From positions 80,358,001-80,422,000 of the forward strand of contig NC_134013.1 of NCBI RefSeq assembly GCF_040712315.1: a DNA stretch of 64,000 nucleotides, written 5' to 3'. Source of the stretch: Castanea sativa (Eukaryota > Streptophyta > Magnoliopsida > Fagales > Fagaceae). Position numbers and translations under genes: made by a program. This document shows positions 21,791 to 35,529 of this stretch, piece after piece (the stretch's first letter is position 1; each line of letters begins with the position of its first letter). The notes under the pieces are model-generated. The model made no database searches. It worked only from the letters and a program-made list of their open reading frames with translations, and was not told where the DNA came from.

Positions 21791-22566
21791 CAATTTTTTG
21801 TTCCATTGTTTCCCCTAAATTTCCCAACAGTTCTCACATATAAAGGCATCATAACTTTGAAGTCAACTCAATAAGAAAAACAATTAAAATAGAACTGAAT
21901 GGTACCAGCTTTGTAAAATCCACTGTACAACCAGAATAAGATACCATGAAGGGTAAAATTTAGGTATATTTCTTTAGATGAAACATTTTAAGCTCCTCAA
22001 TTTCCAATTAAATTCAACCATGTTGTTGCATTGGCAAATAAGCAATATAGTTACATTTATTTGGAGAACCTAAGATAGTGCACCAAAAGAATTGTAGATA
22101 AGTTTTTCCCTTGAAGAGAGAGAGAGAGAGAGAGGAATATAAAAAAGATATATAGAATTGACACGGCACAGGGAAAATGAATCTATAACTTTCTTTCAAC
22201 AAAAATGCTCAGTTCCTCGACACAGATTTACACAGCTGAGCAACAATTGCAAATTAACCAATACATCTTTATAACCCCTAGTCACCACCCTAAGCTCTCT
22301 GGAAATTTATCCATCTACTATCAAATTAACTCCTTTCCATTATTTTCTTTTATTGCCCAGAATAAGTTAAATAGCACAACTTTTTCCATGTACCTTGATC
22401 ATGGAAGAAAAAATACAGACACAATCCAAAACAGCAAATTGAATTGGCAAAACCATCCCCATGCATGGGGCGTAGATTTTGTTGTTGAAATTAGGGAGGG
22501 AAGGATGCATATACCATTAAAATTTCCCCTAATAGGTATTTAAAACCTTTGACAGATAGAAGCCAG
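21791..22566. other. 3' flank of NPG1
   Basis: Contains the likely 3' UTR of the minus-strand NPG1 gene. A GA run lies at about 22115-22133. Open frames here on the plus strand (for example 22205-22543) have no recognisable domain and are opposite the UTR. Confidence 0.5.
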
Positions 22567-25500
22567 TCAAAGAATGGAGTCAAAGCTTTCAATGGGATCA
22601 GATTCTTCAAGCATGGAAGCTGCCTGGAAGCAATCTGCAGCATCAGCTTTTCGTCCATCATCCCTGTGAATCATCCCCAAGTAATACCAAGCCATACGGT
22701 TGGTTGGATCTATCCTTAATGCATCTGACAGTAAGCTTCTTGCCACAGGCAATGCCTTCAAGCCTCTCTTCGACAACAGAGCACTAATTAAGATCTTGCA
22801 AGGAACGTGACAAGGTTCTAGTAGAAGGGCATTATTATAAGCAGCAAAAGCTTCTAGGAATTGTCCACGACCTTCACATATTACACCTGGGAAAATTACA
22901 GAAGGAAATGATAATTTTTACGTAGACAAAATCGGATTAGGTAATGGCACAACATTCTTCTCATATATTCCAGCATGTAACAAGCTTTTCAACTAATTAT
23001 TTCCACTGAAAATTGATTATGATGATAAATGTTTTTACTTTTATAAGGAATTTCAATAATTAAAGGAAAGCTCAATAAGAAGAGCTTCTCAAATAACAGT
23101 CAGAGATTCAAACAATCCATTGACTCAACTAAAGAGTTACAAACCACCCCCATCCACGTATAGCACCAATTAACTAGAACTTATTCCTTTTAATAAGATT
23201 ATCTGTAGTCGGAATTTTATCCAATGTTTGCAATTTATAAGAACATGATTTTCTTCAAGACTTTGCTTTTCCAAATGCACTTCCATCGGAAGTGCCTATT
23301 AGCACCTCCCAAAAATTCATAATACAAATGCACACTAAATTGACCATTGCTAATAAGTCTCCATCTCATACAGTCAGCACTACCCTCAAAAGAAATATAA
23401 GAATATGATAACTAAATGAGGTAATCCAGCCCCTTCAGCTCCAAATCATGAAAATTATGAATCAATCTGAGATTCCAATTAGTCATTGCTATCCTCTCCT
23501 CTAGAACACAACAAGGAAAACACCGATGCATCTACCTGCCACAATCAGATAACAACAGCAACAACACTTCACTAAAATGACCATTACTAATAAGTCTACA
23601 TAACATAGAATAAGCACCACCATCAAAAGAAATATGAGAATATAATAACTACATTAGGGAGTCCAGCCTCTTCAGCTCCCAATCATGAAAATTATGAATC
23701 AATCTGAGATTCCAGTAGAGATTTCTGTCTTCTCCCCTAGAACTCAACACGGAAAACACACAATCAGATAATTATAATAATAACAGTAATGATAATCATT
23801 ATTATTATTACCAATGAGCTCTATCTCAAACTGCAGTTCTTCTTGCCATAAGAAGGATGGTAAGGTTGAGATCAACTGCCCTCTTAGGTAACACCCATTT
23901 AATCCCAAAAGCTCTAAGGTCTACACTCCACAAAACATATGCAACATCACCATGGATCATTTAAAGATCTACCCGCTTCCCATTAGACCAACCAACAAAA
24001 AAGAAACCACCCTTGACAGTATTATCATTTTTTTTTTTTAATATAAGAACCTTGATTTATTATCATAGGGTGGAATCTTCCTCCAAGCGGCTATACTAAC
24101 AAAGAATAAACCCTCTTTGAGGCCTTTACACGCCAAATACTCTTTCAAGGGAAAGCATTAGCATTGGTGCCTCAAATAGCCTAATAATAAGAGCAAACAT
24201 CAAACTATCACTCCCTTTCAATCTCCATCTCTCCTTATTACACCCCTCCCTCCTACAGATATTTAAATATCAAATTCACTTACTCCAATTCCCAATATCC
24301 AATTCCTAATTATGAAAACCTCCATGGAAGAACCCCTCCCCATCCAACTGCCTATCCATTACTGAATGAACAAAGGCATTTTTATCAACCGAGTAAGGCA
24401 TACAAATCAAGGCACATCCTTTAGAGAATGATTCCCACATGTTCCTTCGTTCACTACAGTGAACTTCTTGTATTGTTCTTGCTTTTCTTTTATTAATAAT
24501 ATTCTCTTCTTATTTATCAAAAAAAAAGAGAATGATTCCCACACCATGTATAATGCCAAAGCCTTGCTTGTGTGTCGTCCCCCACATCAAAATACACATT
24601 GAAGAAAACTGTCCCACCTCGCCCTAATACTTCTTAATAAGCTACACCCACAAGTCCCTATAACCAATTTTGAAGTCTATTTTCCCCATTCCTCCCAATG
24701 CTTCATAGCTATTACCCGACGCAATAAAGACATGCCTCATTCTCAAAGCCTCATACTTCATAGCTACCACCTGTTGCCGAAAATTTGTGCCTTCATTTCT
24801 AAAGCCATAACCATTTTCTTAATAAGACTTGATTAAACTTCCTAATCCTCAAACCACCTACACAATGAGAGAACAAATTGTGTCCCACGCCACCAAAGAG
24901 AATTTGAACTTCTCATCCAAGCACCCCACAAAAAACGTCTCAAAAAACTCTTCAGCCTATTATTAACAATGATAGAGGGAATAGTAAATAAAGAGAGAGA
25001 ATATGTTGGTAAACTCAAAAGCGCACTTTCAACAGCGTTAGCCTACCTCCCTTCGACAAATATAACTTCTTCCAAACAGCCTACATTCCATCTTCTCCAA
25101 AATAGTATTCCACACAAATTGTGCCTTAAATATTTAGGTCTCACCAACAAAACTCAAGGTAAGTTAAGTAGCAAAGCATTTTTGACACCTAGAAATTGAT
25201 CAGACTACACCAGTTGTTTATATATCAAATTACATAAAGAATTTAATCATGCAAAGTCTAAGAACTGATTCCAGAATTCTAAATGCAGAATTTGAAAGGA
25301 CAATTAGACAACATTAATCTTAGATTGATGATCGATCAATGTGATATGTCAAAATTTCATGAGATAATGGATAATATATCTAGATTTATATACCTTGTAA
25401 AGAGTGTGTCCAATTATTTTCAAAGTTAGGCACAAGGAACAAGGAACTTGTGCTTAAAAATTAAAATCAAAATCATTTAAAGAACTACATGGTAAAAGTA

Positions 25501-28500
25501 TATGTTATCAAAAGTGTTAATTGGTTAACCAGTAAGGTCTTTTGGCGTCCTTGCTTGGTAATGGTAAGTCTCTCAACATCCTACCAGAAACTTGGATCAA
25601 ATTCTTCCTTCACAATGGATTGCAAGGGTTTTGGGAAGGATGAGGGCTACCTTAATGCTGCATAACTCTTAGGCCAACCATGCCCAAGTATGTTTGAAAA
25701 TATCATCATCTAAGTACATTAGATATGTACCAAGATATTTTTATGAGTTAGGATGGTGCTGGTTACAGACCAGTCTCAACTGGAGTTTATCAATACAAGA
25801 AGACAAGACCTGCAAGATTTCTACCTGCATTAACACTTCATGTTCAAGCTAATCTGAAGCAGCTAAAAGCATACTAGCTAAAAGCATACTAAAGACACTA
25901 CCTATTTTAGATTAAGAGAGATTTTTTTGGATTACTCATGGTCAAGGCAATCCCAAAAGTTACCAAATGCAAATGTAAAATCCATTAACCTGCAAAACAA
26001 GAAACAAGCAAGTAGAGAGCTGTTGGAGTGGACAAGATGCTAAGACTTATTAGAGCGCCCATTTGCTCTACTATTGTCAAACACCTTGGAGTAGGAGGAT
26101 TAAACCAGCTTCCTCAGAGAGAGGCACCATCTTTCTAAAGGAGGCACTCCCTAACCTTCAATTATAAACCTTCCCATCTCATTTAGCCATTTTTTATTTC
26201 TTTTTTCTTTTTTTCCTTTATTGCACAGCAAAGAGTTCGAACAATCTCACAGAATTTACTTGTAGGAGGGATGGGTTCAAGCACCATCTGTAAAATGACA
26301 GTAGTTCCTCTTCCTCAACAGTGATGAGGAAGCCAAACTATACATTTAGTCCATTGTCTTTCTAAAGAAAGAACAGAGATAAAATAAACTTAACATGCTA
26401 GTGAAAAGACAGACAATTATAGACAATAAGGAACATTTCACAATGCATAATTACTTATAGTAGGTAGGAACAAAAGCAAATCAACAAAAAATATTGGCTA
26501 AAATACTATTTACACCCTCTACGTTTGAGGTTTCTTCTCAATCAATCCCTTAATTATAAAAACTTACAATTGACACTCAAATTGTAACAATATCAATGTG
26601 CTCCTTCATCAACAATAGAATCTTGCTGTAAACCCACACAAAAACAACATCGTTTTGGACAGTAAAATAGAATAATGTCATTTTTACGCAAAAAATGTGG
26701 CAACCATAACAGATGGGCACACTGACATCGTTGGTTGATTCATTGTAAACGATAGTAACTTGAGAGACATAACAGAAAAATTGATAGTAAACAATAGTAC
26801 ATCCCTCCATCCCAAAATAGACAACGCGTTGCAAAGGGCACACATTTTAATCAAATAAAAGAAACATAACAGTCTTACTGAATGCCCTTAGGACCTTGGG
26901 TGGGCCAAGAAATGTGAGTTCAAATTTAAGGGTAATATCGGAAGTTAAATGAATTAATGTTTTGGGACAGCCCAAAAAGGAAAGCATCCCACTAAGGAAC
27001 TAAAAATTTAAAATGTATGCTTGAGAGACAAGAAAGGGCTATGTTCATGTTCCAAACAAAGTTGTTTGTTCAAGGTTCTTTATGAATATTGCTATATTCA
27101 TCTTATGTCCTGTAAGATCTACCAGATTTGGATTCCAACTCATCTTAAGTCCTAAAGATTAGAGGTCTGCCCTTGCAAGCAGCTGGCTTAGTTTAGAGTG
27201 TAGGGCAGTTCTTATTGGTAGAAAATCAAAAGCATGTAATAAATATCTTTGAGCAACTGTCATGTAATGTCAATTTCGAAGGAGTTTAGAAATAAGTCAC
27301 AAAAATTAATTTGTTAGTCGCTAAAGTTTCAGTTCTTACCTTCTGTGTGCAGTGCTTCTACAGAGTACTGTTTTAGCTCTCTGGCCTTTCCCAAGCATAT
27401 CTCTGCATCCTTCCAATGTGAAAGACTAGAATATAACTTTGCCAGACCATGCCAAACTTCAAATTCATCGACTTTATCATCCACAACCTATCATATAAGA
27501 AAAGGAATAAGATCAATTATTGAACAAAAATTCATCAATCCATATTGTTTTTGCGCTGTGTAGTGTTTTCTTTTCATCAAGAAACAAAACAAAACCAATT
27601 AAGTTTTAAGGACTTATAAATTGGAAGACAGTTTGTGAGCCAATCAGATGTGGTTTATGAGAAATAGAAGCCTTGTGGGTTTTAACAATGCATCATTAGA
27701 GAAGTGGCGGTGGTGATATGCCACTAACCAAACTCCTTATGGAGAAATGTAGTGGCTTCAAAGTATGGGCATCTTGTGGATGATTAGACTTTCGATGTGA
27801 TTAAGGAACCTTATGGTGTGTCCCTCTGGAAGCATATTTAGAAGGGTAGGGGAGGTTCTCACAATATGTCAAATTTGGGGTGGGTAATGGTCTCTGAGTT
27901 TGATTTAGGCTTGATCTATGGTGCGGGGATACAATTTTGAAGGATGGCTTCCCAATGTACCATATAGCCTGAGATAAAGTCGCTCTAATATGAATTGGCA
28001 TGATGGGGTTCTTAACTAGGATGTTTCGGTTGCTAGATCTACCAATGATTGGAAAGTGGGGAGTTTGTGGTCGTTTATTGGTATTCTTTATTCCATTAAA
28101 GTTAATCGGGATGGGGAGGAACGGTTGAATTGGACCCCCTGCTAGAGTGGATGTTTGCGGTAAAGTCTCACTATCAGGTTCTTAGTGCAAGCTTTCCAAT
28201 TACTTTCCATGGAAAAGCATTTGGAAGGCTAAAATTTCCTCTAACGTAGCTTTTTTCTCATGGACAACAGCTTGGGGACACATACTTACTATGGAACTAA
28301 AATTGCATCTTTCACATACCATGCTTGATTGGCTAGCTGCCCTTAGTGGCCATTCTTTTTCTTCTTTAGAGGAATTTCTAGATTTACATAATTTTGATTG
28401 ACTCTTTGTTGAATCCTCAGTACGCTGCCTTTGTACTTGGAATTCTATTTCATTTCCTTTTTATTTTCAATAAAGCATAATTAAAAGGTCGTATCTAGTG

Positions 28501-31099
28501 CACAAAGCTTCCACTTCAATAAAGCATATTGCTTACAAAAAATAAATAAAGGACTTACAAATTGCAACAAAATAACATTTCCACAAAGGAGAAAAGTTAG
28601 TACATATTAAATTAGAAAGTAGTAGCTACTTACTTCAAATTGTTGTACAGAGAAACTCATTAAAATATTGTAAATCTTTGCCTACATCCTTTAATCACTA
28701 ACTTATTGATTTATTCATCAATTTTATATATAGTAGCTTTCTCATGCGTCATTTACACTTTGTGTAAGGTAAATCTACCTTCCTTTTCATAAGGATAACA
28801 AGATTCAGATATCCTGATTGAATAAGGGAATAACTGTAAGATTTCTTCCTTCAAAATCCATTGCATCTGGTTAAATTTCTAAGATTTGAACTAAAATTAT
28901 GTCCCTGCAATTAAAATCTTTAAATATTGATAAGATACGCTAAAGCTCCTACGGAGACATTACATAATTACAAGATCACAAAATAATTCCATATCTGCAC
29001 CACTTATGCCAATAGATTAGGAGTGACACATCTATCTGAAATTATTATTGGAAAAGAAAAAACTCTTCTTCAATTGAAATAAAGCATGCAAAGTAGATTA
29101 AGAATCAAACCTGAGTTCTAAGAGGCCCAAATGATTTCCTTTGGGCTTGAACCAATGCAAGGAGGTAACGATAAGTTTCAATAGCATCCATGTGTAATGA
29201 CTGGGAGAATTTTAGTTTTGCCTTCAGCCTGAGAAGTGGTCCTTGGTCCCATTTTGCAGTCTCGTCTAAAGCAGCATCAGTAACCACCTCAGCCTCCGAG
29301 AATCGCTGTTGAGCAGACAAAACCAGAGCAAGAAATCTCCAACCTTTTAATATGGATCCCCCTGTTTCATCAATGAACTGCTTTGCACATCGTAAAGCAG
29401 CAGTCAAATTTCGGTGCTCTGCATACTTAACACCCAACTCAAAAATTAAGTCCATATTATTAGGCTCCAAAGGAATAGCCCCCTCTAATGACTTCAATGC
29501 TTCAGACTGAAGACGAGACCTCTCAAAGTCAGAGGATGAAACTTTAGTTTGTTTTCCCAAACAAAGACCCAAAGTTCTAAGACCCACACCCTTTAAATGC
29601 TCATCAATCCCCTGAGCATGATTAATTGCCCTCTGTGCATATCCCACTCCCTCAGCAGCAAGATGGGAATCCTCACTGCATATCTTGGCAGCCAATAACA
29701 GTGCGATTAAGTCATCTGGTCGTTCATGTTTATGTAAAGATTTCCTCAATAGATTCAATGCAGCTTTGTTTTGTCCAGCTCCACTGTAGCATAGAGCTAA
29801 AGAATTCCAACGGTCAACTCGATGATATACCCCAGGCATGATCTCTTCAAGTTGCTTAGCTAAAACAGGTGTTTGGCTGCATACAGATAGTGCGAACGTT
29901 AGGTGATCCATTATAGATGGATCCCATTGGGTCTTACCAAGGATAAATTTCCTCATAAGAATCATCAAAAGTAGAATTGCCTCTTCTAGATTATTTTTAG
30001 GTACATATGAACCATCAATCTGGACAGCTAAACTGGGTGGACCAGCCTCCACTCCACCATACAGCAAAAGCACAGCATAGCCTTTCTGAATTCTAGCACA
30101 GCAATCATTATCAAGGTTCCATTGACTAAGAAGGGCACGTCTGTAAGCAGAAATTGCTTCGTGATAGAAGCCAGCCTGCTTCCAGAGATCTGGAAGGAGC
30201 TCTACAGCTTGGGTGACAATCTCTTGCAATTTATTGTCAACTTGAACATCAAGTATGCCCTGATAGAATATCTTTTCCACAGCATCAAGCACGCTTTTAC
30301 ATTCATGAGCAGCCTCTGCAAACCCCCAATTAAGACAACAAAAGTTCCACTTCCATGTGTGCTCTTATAATTCAAAGTTGCTAAAAAAAAAAAAAAAAGA
30401 GAGCGAAAGTTAAACTTACCACTTACTCTCCCCAGCTTTTGAAGAGACTTGGCTTTTAAGTATATGGCTTCAAGAACCAGGCTTGCAGCATGCTGTGAGA
30501 CTGCGTGCAGTGATTCAGTGCGAAAGCGACCCCTCCTGGAAGACGGTTTTTCAGCAAGTGAAGGTTGCAATCTCTGTATAGCAGCTTGCAGATCAATGCC
30601 CTCAAACACACGAAGAGCTCCTTCTACATTACCTCTTTGATACTCCAACTTTCCAAGAAGGGATCTTGCTTCCTGTAAATTAAACCATGGAGGCATCTCA
30701 AATACATTACATTTGAGCCAGAGTTCTCATTGACCCTTACATGCCCTCTATTATCTATATCAAAATTCGAACAGACACAATGAACCCCATTTCTTTAAAA
30801 GTGTATTCATGGTCCTACAAAGGTTTGAAAAGCATTTTTATGAATGAAGAAATCAAAATGGGATCTAAAAAACGAACTACATTTGAAGATGAAAATGGAA
30901 AAAAAAAAAAAGATAAAAAAAAAAGAACCTCGAAATTGAGTGATAAGCCTTCCCGTAATGAAGCTTCAGCCTCTTGAATATTTCCTTGATCGAGCTTGGC
31001 TTCAACTTCTGTTGTTTTCATGCTAACCCCATTAGCGGAAACTTCTCGAACCCATTCCGAATCCGAATCCACATCTGAGTGATCTCCCCACAACTCCAT
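22567..31099 (-). CDS. NPG1: No Pollen Germination 1 (NPG1), TPR calmodulin-binding protein
   Basis: Five exons on the minus strand: 31099-30929, 30672-30420, 30315-29111, 27487-27340 and 22886-22567, all GT-AG and in phase, giving 698 aa (Arabidopsis NPG1, At2g43040, is about 704). It starts MELWGDHSDVDSDSEWVREV. The conserved N-terminal block is MKTTEVEAKLDQGNIQEAEA, followed by TPR-type helices (SLLGKLEYQRGNVEGALRVF, YHEAISAYRRALLSQWNLDN, WRFLALVLSAQQRFSEAEVV). It ends in the TPR ALRIDPTNRMAWYYLGMIHR and the terminus EESDPIESFDSIL. NPG1 binds calmodulin in a calcium-dependent way and is needed for pollen tube emergence, acting in exocyst/cell-wall-related steps. No disabling change is seen. 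The last two introns (1.6 and 4.5 kb) are filled with LINE debris. Confidence 0.95.
23333..23770. repeat. Direct duplication in NPG1 intron 4
   Basis: cactaaattgaccattgc (near 23333) and cactaaaatgaccattac (near 23572) start two copies of about 190 bp. They share caaaagaaatatragaatat and gattatgaatcaatctgaga-like blocks in the same order, ending at gagattccaRT. Copies differ at roughly one base in ten. A run of ATT/AAT trinucleotides follows at 23775-23812. Confidence 0.75.
24029..25190 (-). mobile_element. Degenerate L1-type LINE fragment (RT end to 3' tail)
   Basis: Minus-strand reading through frameshifts gives typical plant L1 ORF2 phrases: KKLYLSKGGRLTLLKV, CGVLG, FSHCVGGLRIRKFNQVLLRK and further degraded text. 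It ends at a T run on the plus strand (24029-24043), which is the poly(A) tail. It lies in the sense orientation of NPG1. Many stops and shifts; not functional. It is interrupted by a second LINE insertion at 24440-24526. Confidence 0.75.
24440..24526 (+). mobile_element. Very short 5'-truncated L1 insertion with 17-bp target-site duplication
   Basis: An 87-bp insert ending tattaataatattctcttc, then ttatttatc plus A8, is bounded by AGAGAATGATTCCCACA at 24423-24439 and again at 24527-24543. Insert, poly(A) tail and perfect 17-bp duplication are the signature of target-primed reverse transcription. It interrupts the older L1 in the opposite orientation; removing it restores the older element's reading. 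Confidence 0.85.
27640..28480 (+). mobile_element. Degenerate L1-type LINE fragment in NPG1 intron 3
   Basis: Plus-strand reading contains L1 ORF2 C-terminal phrases broken by stops: NDWKVGSLWSFIGILYSIKV, SFFLMDNSLGTHTY and DWLAALSGHSFSSLEEFLDL, followed by an AATAAA-like end near 28470. It lies antisense to NPG1. There is an internal deletion between the zinc-binding-type region and the end. Confidence 0.7.
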
Positions 31100-33590
31100 T
31101 TTTGACTTATTATTACCCTTTCTTCCTTCAAATTCATACCATCATCCCTGAACAACAAGCATTCAATTCTTTTTTCTTTTTCTTTTTTTCAGAGGAGATC
31201 TTTACCTTTTGGTTGAAAATTCAGAGAGAGAGAGAGAGATGGAATCTAATAATGTATATTCGGTCGTTTTTCGACACAAGAGAGAAACCCCAAAAAAAAG
31301 TTTGTTCCATTTTTTTGTTTTAAATATTTATATATTTATGCGGATGCGGGGTCATCACTTCCTGCACTCTGCTGTCTTTACCGTTTCCTTTACTTTCTTT
31401 GCCACCTCGGCTATCCTTAAAAGAAACAAACACACGTACAATACTTATGGAAAGAAATTCTCACCATTGTGTTGAAACTTGAAACTTGATATAGTTTTGT
31501 TAGGCACCAATCACGGTATCTTATGTCGCATTCATTGGACTTACTTATAAATTTGTTGAATTACTTCTTTTTTTAAAATCTTTTTATTCCTTTACAATTA
31601 GTTTAGGGACATCAAAGTTCTATAGGTTCACAATTGTTAATATATCTTGTTATAACTGAAGCGTAACAAAAATAATGTAAATAAATAATGGTCTCATCTA
31701 AAAGTGACATTACATTGTTACACAATTTTTTTTTTAGTAAAAGTTTTTTTTTTTTTTCAAAAACTTGTTTTTGGAATTAAAAAAAAACATTTTTATTCTA
31801 TTTTTGAAATCAAAAACATGATTGGTTAGTTGAAATTAAAAAAAAAAGTTAGTTGAAATTAAAAAAAAAAGTTTTTTGAAACAAAAAATAGAAAATACTA
31901 AAATATGTTGTTACTAGGATTTGAACTTTAATGTTAACTCATTCAATGAGACAGATTTATTAAATTAAATATATATTTTCATTGAATTTTAAAAATTAGA
32001 AACTAAAAACAACCTTTTGCACTTTTTCAATTTTCTTTACAAATTGAGTTTTGAGAACAATTTTTGTTTTTAGTCCATTTTGGATAGCCAAACAAGTTTT
32101 TTAGTCTCAAAAATAGAAAATTATTTTTGGAAACAGAAAATAAGGGAAAAAAACAGTAACCAAACATTCCAACTTTTATGTTTTAGTTCTCCTAAGTAGA
32201 CAAGTCATTTATTTTGTTATAGTTCCTATAAGTCAAGGTCTTGAAAATGTAAGCTTTTAAATGTTATTTCTGTTTTCCCATGCTTAGAGGGTTGTTCTAA
32301 GCTCTATATAAGCCTTTTGGCTGAATTAAACAAAGGCATAGTGTATTTTTATATAAAAAAAACTATACACTTCAAAAGATGGATTTAATTATTTTAGACT
32401 CTTATCCCATTGGTGGATTCCTTGAGTGGCAAGTTATGGTTCTATATCTCTTTGGGTAGTGTTTTTGTATCCCATAGGGTGGTGATCTATTTATCCTTTT
32501 TATTTATTAAGTGTTTGGTTCAACCCATTATATCATATTACATTCCAGCCATCCTTCACCCCCTTATCAGATCAATTTAGTTTATCCTTTAAAAATTTGG
32601 TATCACAAATTTTGTAGTCTTTTTGGATACCGCTAATTATGTCATTTCTTAACTTTTTGTTTAGCTTTTGCACTTGTTGCAAGAAAGAAGATTTTATTGT
32701 CGTGATACTTATTGATCTCATATCATCTTGAAATGTTGCAAACATAGATGTTATAAGAAGAAAATGTAATACAAATGTGTATTTGTAAAAATTCATACTC
32801 AATAAAAAAACTTGAAATTTAAAGATTTTATTGATGCGATATTTTAAAAAAAAAAATATGTGACAAAAAGCTAAATTTAGTTTATTTGCAAAAAAAAAAA
32901 ATAGAGTTGGATTATTTACATAAAGTAAAAAAGAAAGTTTATTTAAAGCAAAATCCAAACACACAATTAATATATAATAAAAAAAAGTCAAACTAATATT
33001 GATATCAAAATAGGCTAAAGTGCAAATTACACCCTTAATGTTTAGGAGTATTTGGATTTTACACCCTAAAGTTTTAAAATTTTGATTTTACCTCATAAAG
33101 ATGTATCTTGTTTGTATCATTAGCCCCTCCATTTATATTTTTCCATTAAGTGCCATATATCATGTTACACATGCTTAGTTTGTCCAATAAAATAATGTTA
33201 TATAGCATAATGAAAATGACATGAATAATAGACACAATCAATATTTATAATAAATTTCACAATAAATTTAGTTTTTCACAAATACTTACAATATAATTCA
33301 CAATAAATTTCATTATTGTAAAAATAATTAACTTAGATACTATAAACCCACCAATTTTACTCTATTAATCTCTCAATCTATAAATTCACAAACTATGAAA
33401 ATTATTGCTAAAAAGTTGCATCGGTATTCGGTAGCATTATTTAATCATTGAACTTAGCTAACTGTAGCACCTTTATGCAAAAAAGAAAAAAGTGTTGTGT
33501 GGCTTTTTTCTACCACCTATCCAGGTAAGGACAACAAGTAGAATTTGATGAATTGGAATTTATTTTGCGTTTAGCTTCATTTTTATAATA
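31100..33590. other. NPG1 upstream region and AT-rich intergenic DNA
   Basis: The first 300 bases are the NPG1 promoter/5' UTR zone with a GA run at 31224-31239. Around 31730-32170 there is A/T-homopolymer-rich sequence (gttagttgaaattaaaaaaa repeated, and inverted tttttgtttttagtcc-type ends) that looks like an old MITE. Near 32300, ctctatataagccttttggc resembles an LTR promoter, but no element boundaries are visible. A dispersed repeat edge lies near 33013. No gene. Confidence 0.45.
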
Positions 33591-33599
33591 TTTTATTTA

Positions 33600-34570
33600 G
33601 TTGTCTAGTTTGCAAAACCATTAAGCAAACTAGTATCTTGAATGTCTAAAACTCAAGTTTCAAGATAGAGCTCGAGTTTTTAAGACTCAAGTTGCCAATG
33701 GTGGCAATTGATGTGAAAAAAAATCTACGTGGAACTCAAGTTTTTAAACTCGAGTTCCATCATTTACTTTCCCAACGCTTGCTCTTCTTCTCTTCTTCCT
33801 CTTCTCTCCTCCAGCTCGTGCTTTTTCTTCTTCTTCCCATGTTCTTCACTCTTCCAGCCCGTACTTCTTCTTCTTCTTCCTCTCCTATTCTACTTCTTCG
33901 GATCTACGTTCTCTAAAGAGGTCTTCGGATCTGGTACTTCTTCCTTCATTTTTGGTTCTTTATCTTCATCATCATCTTCATTCTTCTTCTTCTATGGAAG
34001 TCGAGTTTTAATACTCGAGTTTCATGTGGCAAAAACATCTCCATGTCAACAATTAGAACTTGAGTATTTAAGGCTCAATTTCTTCACTAAACTCGAGCCT
34101 TAAAGGCTCAAGATGTTATTCTCCTCAATTCTTTCCAATTCTTGCTAACTAACGACATAGTGTGGCAAACTCATGCTACTTTACAAATTACCCTCGATGA
34201 AACGTTTTAGAAAATTTTTTCTTCCCTTCGGTGACTACACCACAATAACTACAACCGGGGATATTGTGAGGGAGGAAAGTCTTGGTGTTTAATGGTAGTG
34301 TTCAATGGTAAATGCCCTCTTTCACTGTATTTTTTCTTTTTTTCTTTCATTCCCCCAACAGATGGAGCTCAGCAAAATTTGATCTATAGCACAATTTTAG
34401 AAAAATTTAGAATGAAGTTATTTAGTTATGTAGCACATTTTTGGAACTCGAGTTTATTAAACTCAAGTTCCAACCCAAACTTGAGTTTAAAAAATGTGCT
34501 ATATAACTAAATAATTTCCTTAGGGTGCTATTTTTCTAAAAATGTGCTATTTGGAAAATTTTGCCAACAA
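33600..34570. repeat. Repeat with ACTCGAG hairpin modules and a pyrimidine-rich centre
   Basis: Short inverted modules such as aactcaagtttttaaactcg (near 33733), actcgagttt (near 34015), aactcgagcc...ggctca (near 34088) and ggaactcgagtttattaaac (near 34442) are scattered through this stretch. Between them is a CTT-rich tract (33775-33990) that gives spurious Ser/Phe-rich open frames. It resembles the flanks of the neighbouring 34600-39330 element and is probably another copy. Confidence 0.55.
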
Positions 34571-35529
34571 AGCCCACTAAAATCAAAGAGAACTCAAACA
34601 TGAAATGGGGATGGAGGAAATTTGCCATATAACCTGTTTTTTGAAACATATTCATTAGTAAACACGTTTTCTAAACTTATTAGCAAATTAACATCTTGAG
34701 CCTAAAAGGCTTGAGTTCAGTGGCAAAGACTCGAGTTCGTAGATGACATGGACAAATGATTTATGCGGAACTAGAGACTCGAGTTCCATAAAGAAAAACT
34801 AAGAAAGCATAATAGAACCTCTGTTCTGAAGAAAGAAGACGCTGATAAATGATCTGGAGAAAGAAGAAGATGACGATGCTGGAGATAGAAGAAGATGTTA
34901 GGGGTTCCTTGAATCTAATATGAGCAGGAGTATTGAAAATCTAGAAGAAGAAGATGCTAAAGGAGAAGATCCAATTAGGTATTTGTTCTTGTGTGAGTAT
35001 TTTCTGATTTTTGGGTTTTGGGTGGTTGTTTGCGAAATGAGATTTTTAAATATGAGAATTTATGAATCCATAGGTTGTTTTTGATTTGGGTATGGAGAAA
35101 GAAGGAAGAACATGGGTATGCGATTGAAGAACAGTTTCAGCCAAAGAACAAGAAAGGAACTTGAGTGTCTAAAACTCGAGTGTCTAAAACTCGAGTTTCA
35201 CGTGGATTTTAAGTCCACCTCAACTTTGCCGACACATAGAACTCGAGTCTCTTAGGCTCGAGTTGCTATTGTTAGGGACGTATTTTATGTAAATTGGCTA
35301 ATCCTTTGACAAAATGCATTTTACTTGTAATTGAATAGATCTAGGATGAGTTTAGTATTTCTAGAAATAAGTGTTCAAGTCAAGTATTAAAACCATGAAG
35401 ATTGGACCAAGAAACAAGCGAAGAAAAGCTATTCGTTAAAGCTCGACAGATACCTCGACAGAAACAATATCTATCAAGATTTAAGAACGAAGCTCAACAG
35501 AGAAACCCTTCATCTAGTGCCATAAGTGT

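Larger units (their letters stand above)
22887..27339. other. NPG1 intron 4, about 4.45 kb, LINE-bearing
   Basis: Holds a ~240-bp-period duplication near 23333-23770, an L1 fragment at 24029-25190 with a smaller L1 inside it, and otherwise unassigned sequence. A dispersed-repeat edge (ggctaaaatactatttacacc, near 26490) resembles ggctaaagtgcaaattacacc near 33013. Open frames at 24969-25199 and 26577-26843 are not genes. Confidence 0.6.

Noticed and set aside
30741..30977. Plus-strand open frame opposite NPG1 exon 1 and intron 1
   Set aside because: Shadow of the minus-strand gene; Lys-rich part comes from an A-rich intron.
33692..34103. Ser/Phe-rich open frames
   Set aside because: Product of a CTT-rich tract; overlapping frames look alike, with no domain.
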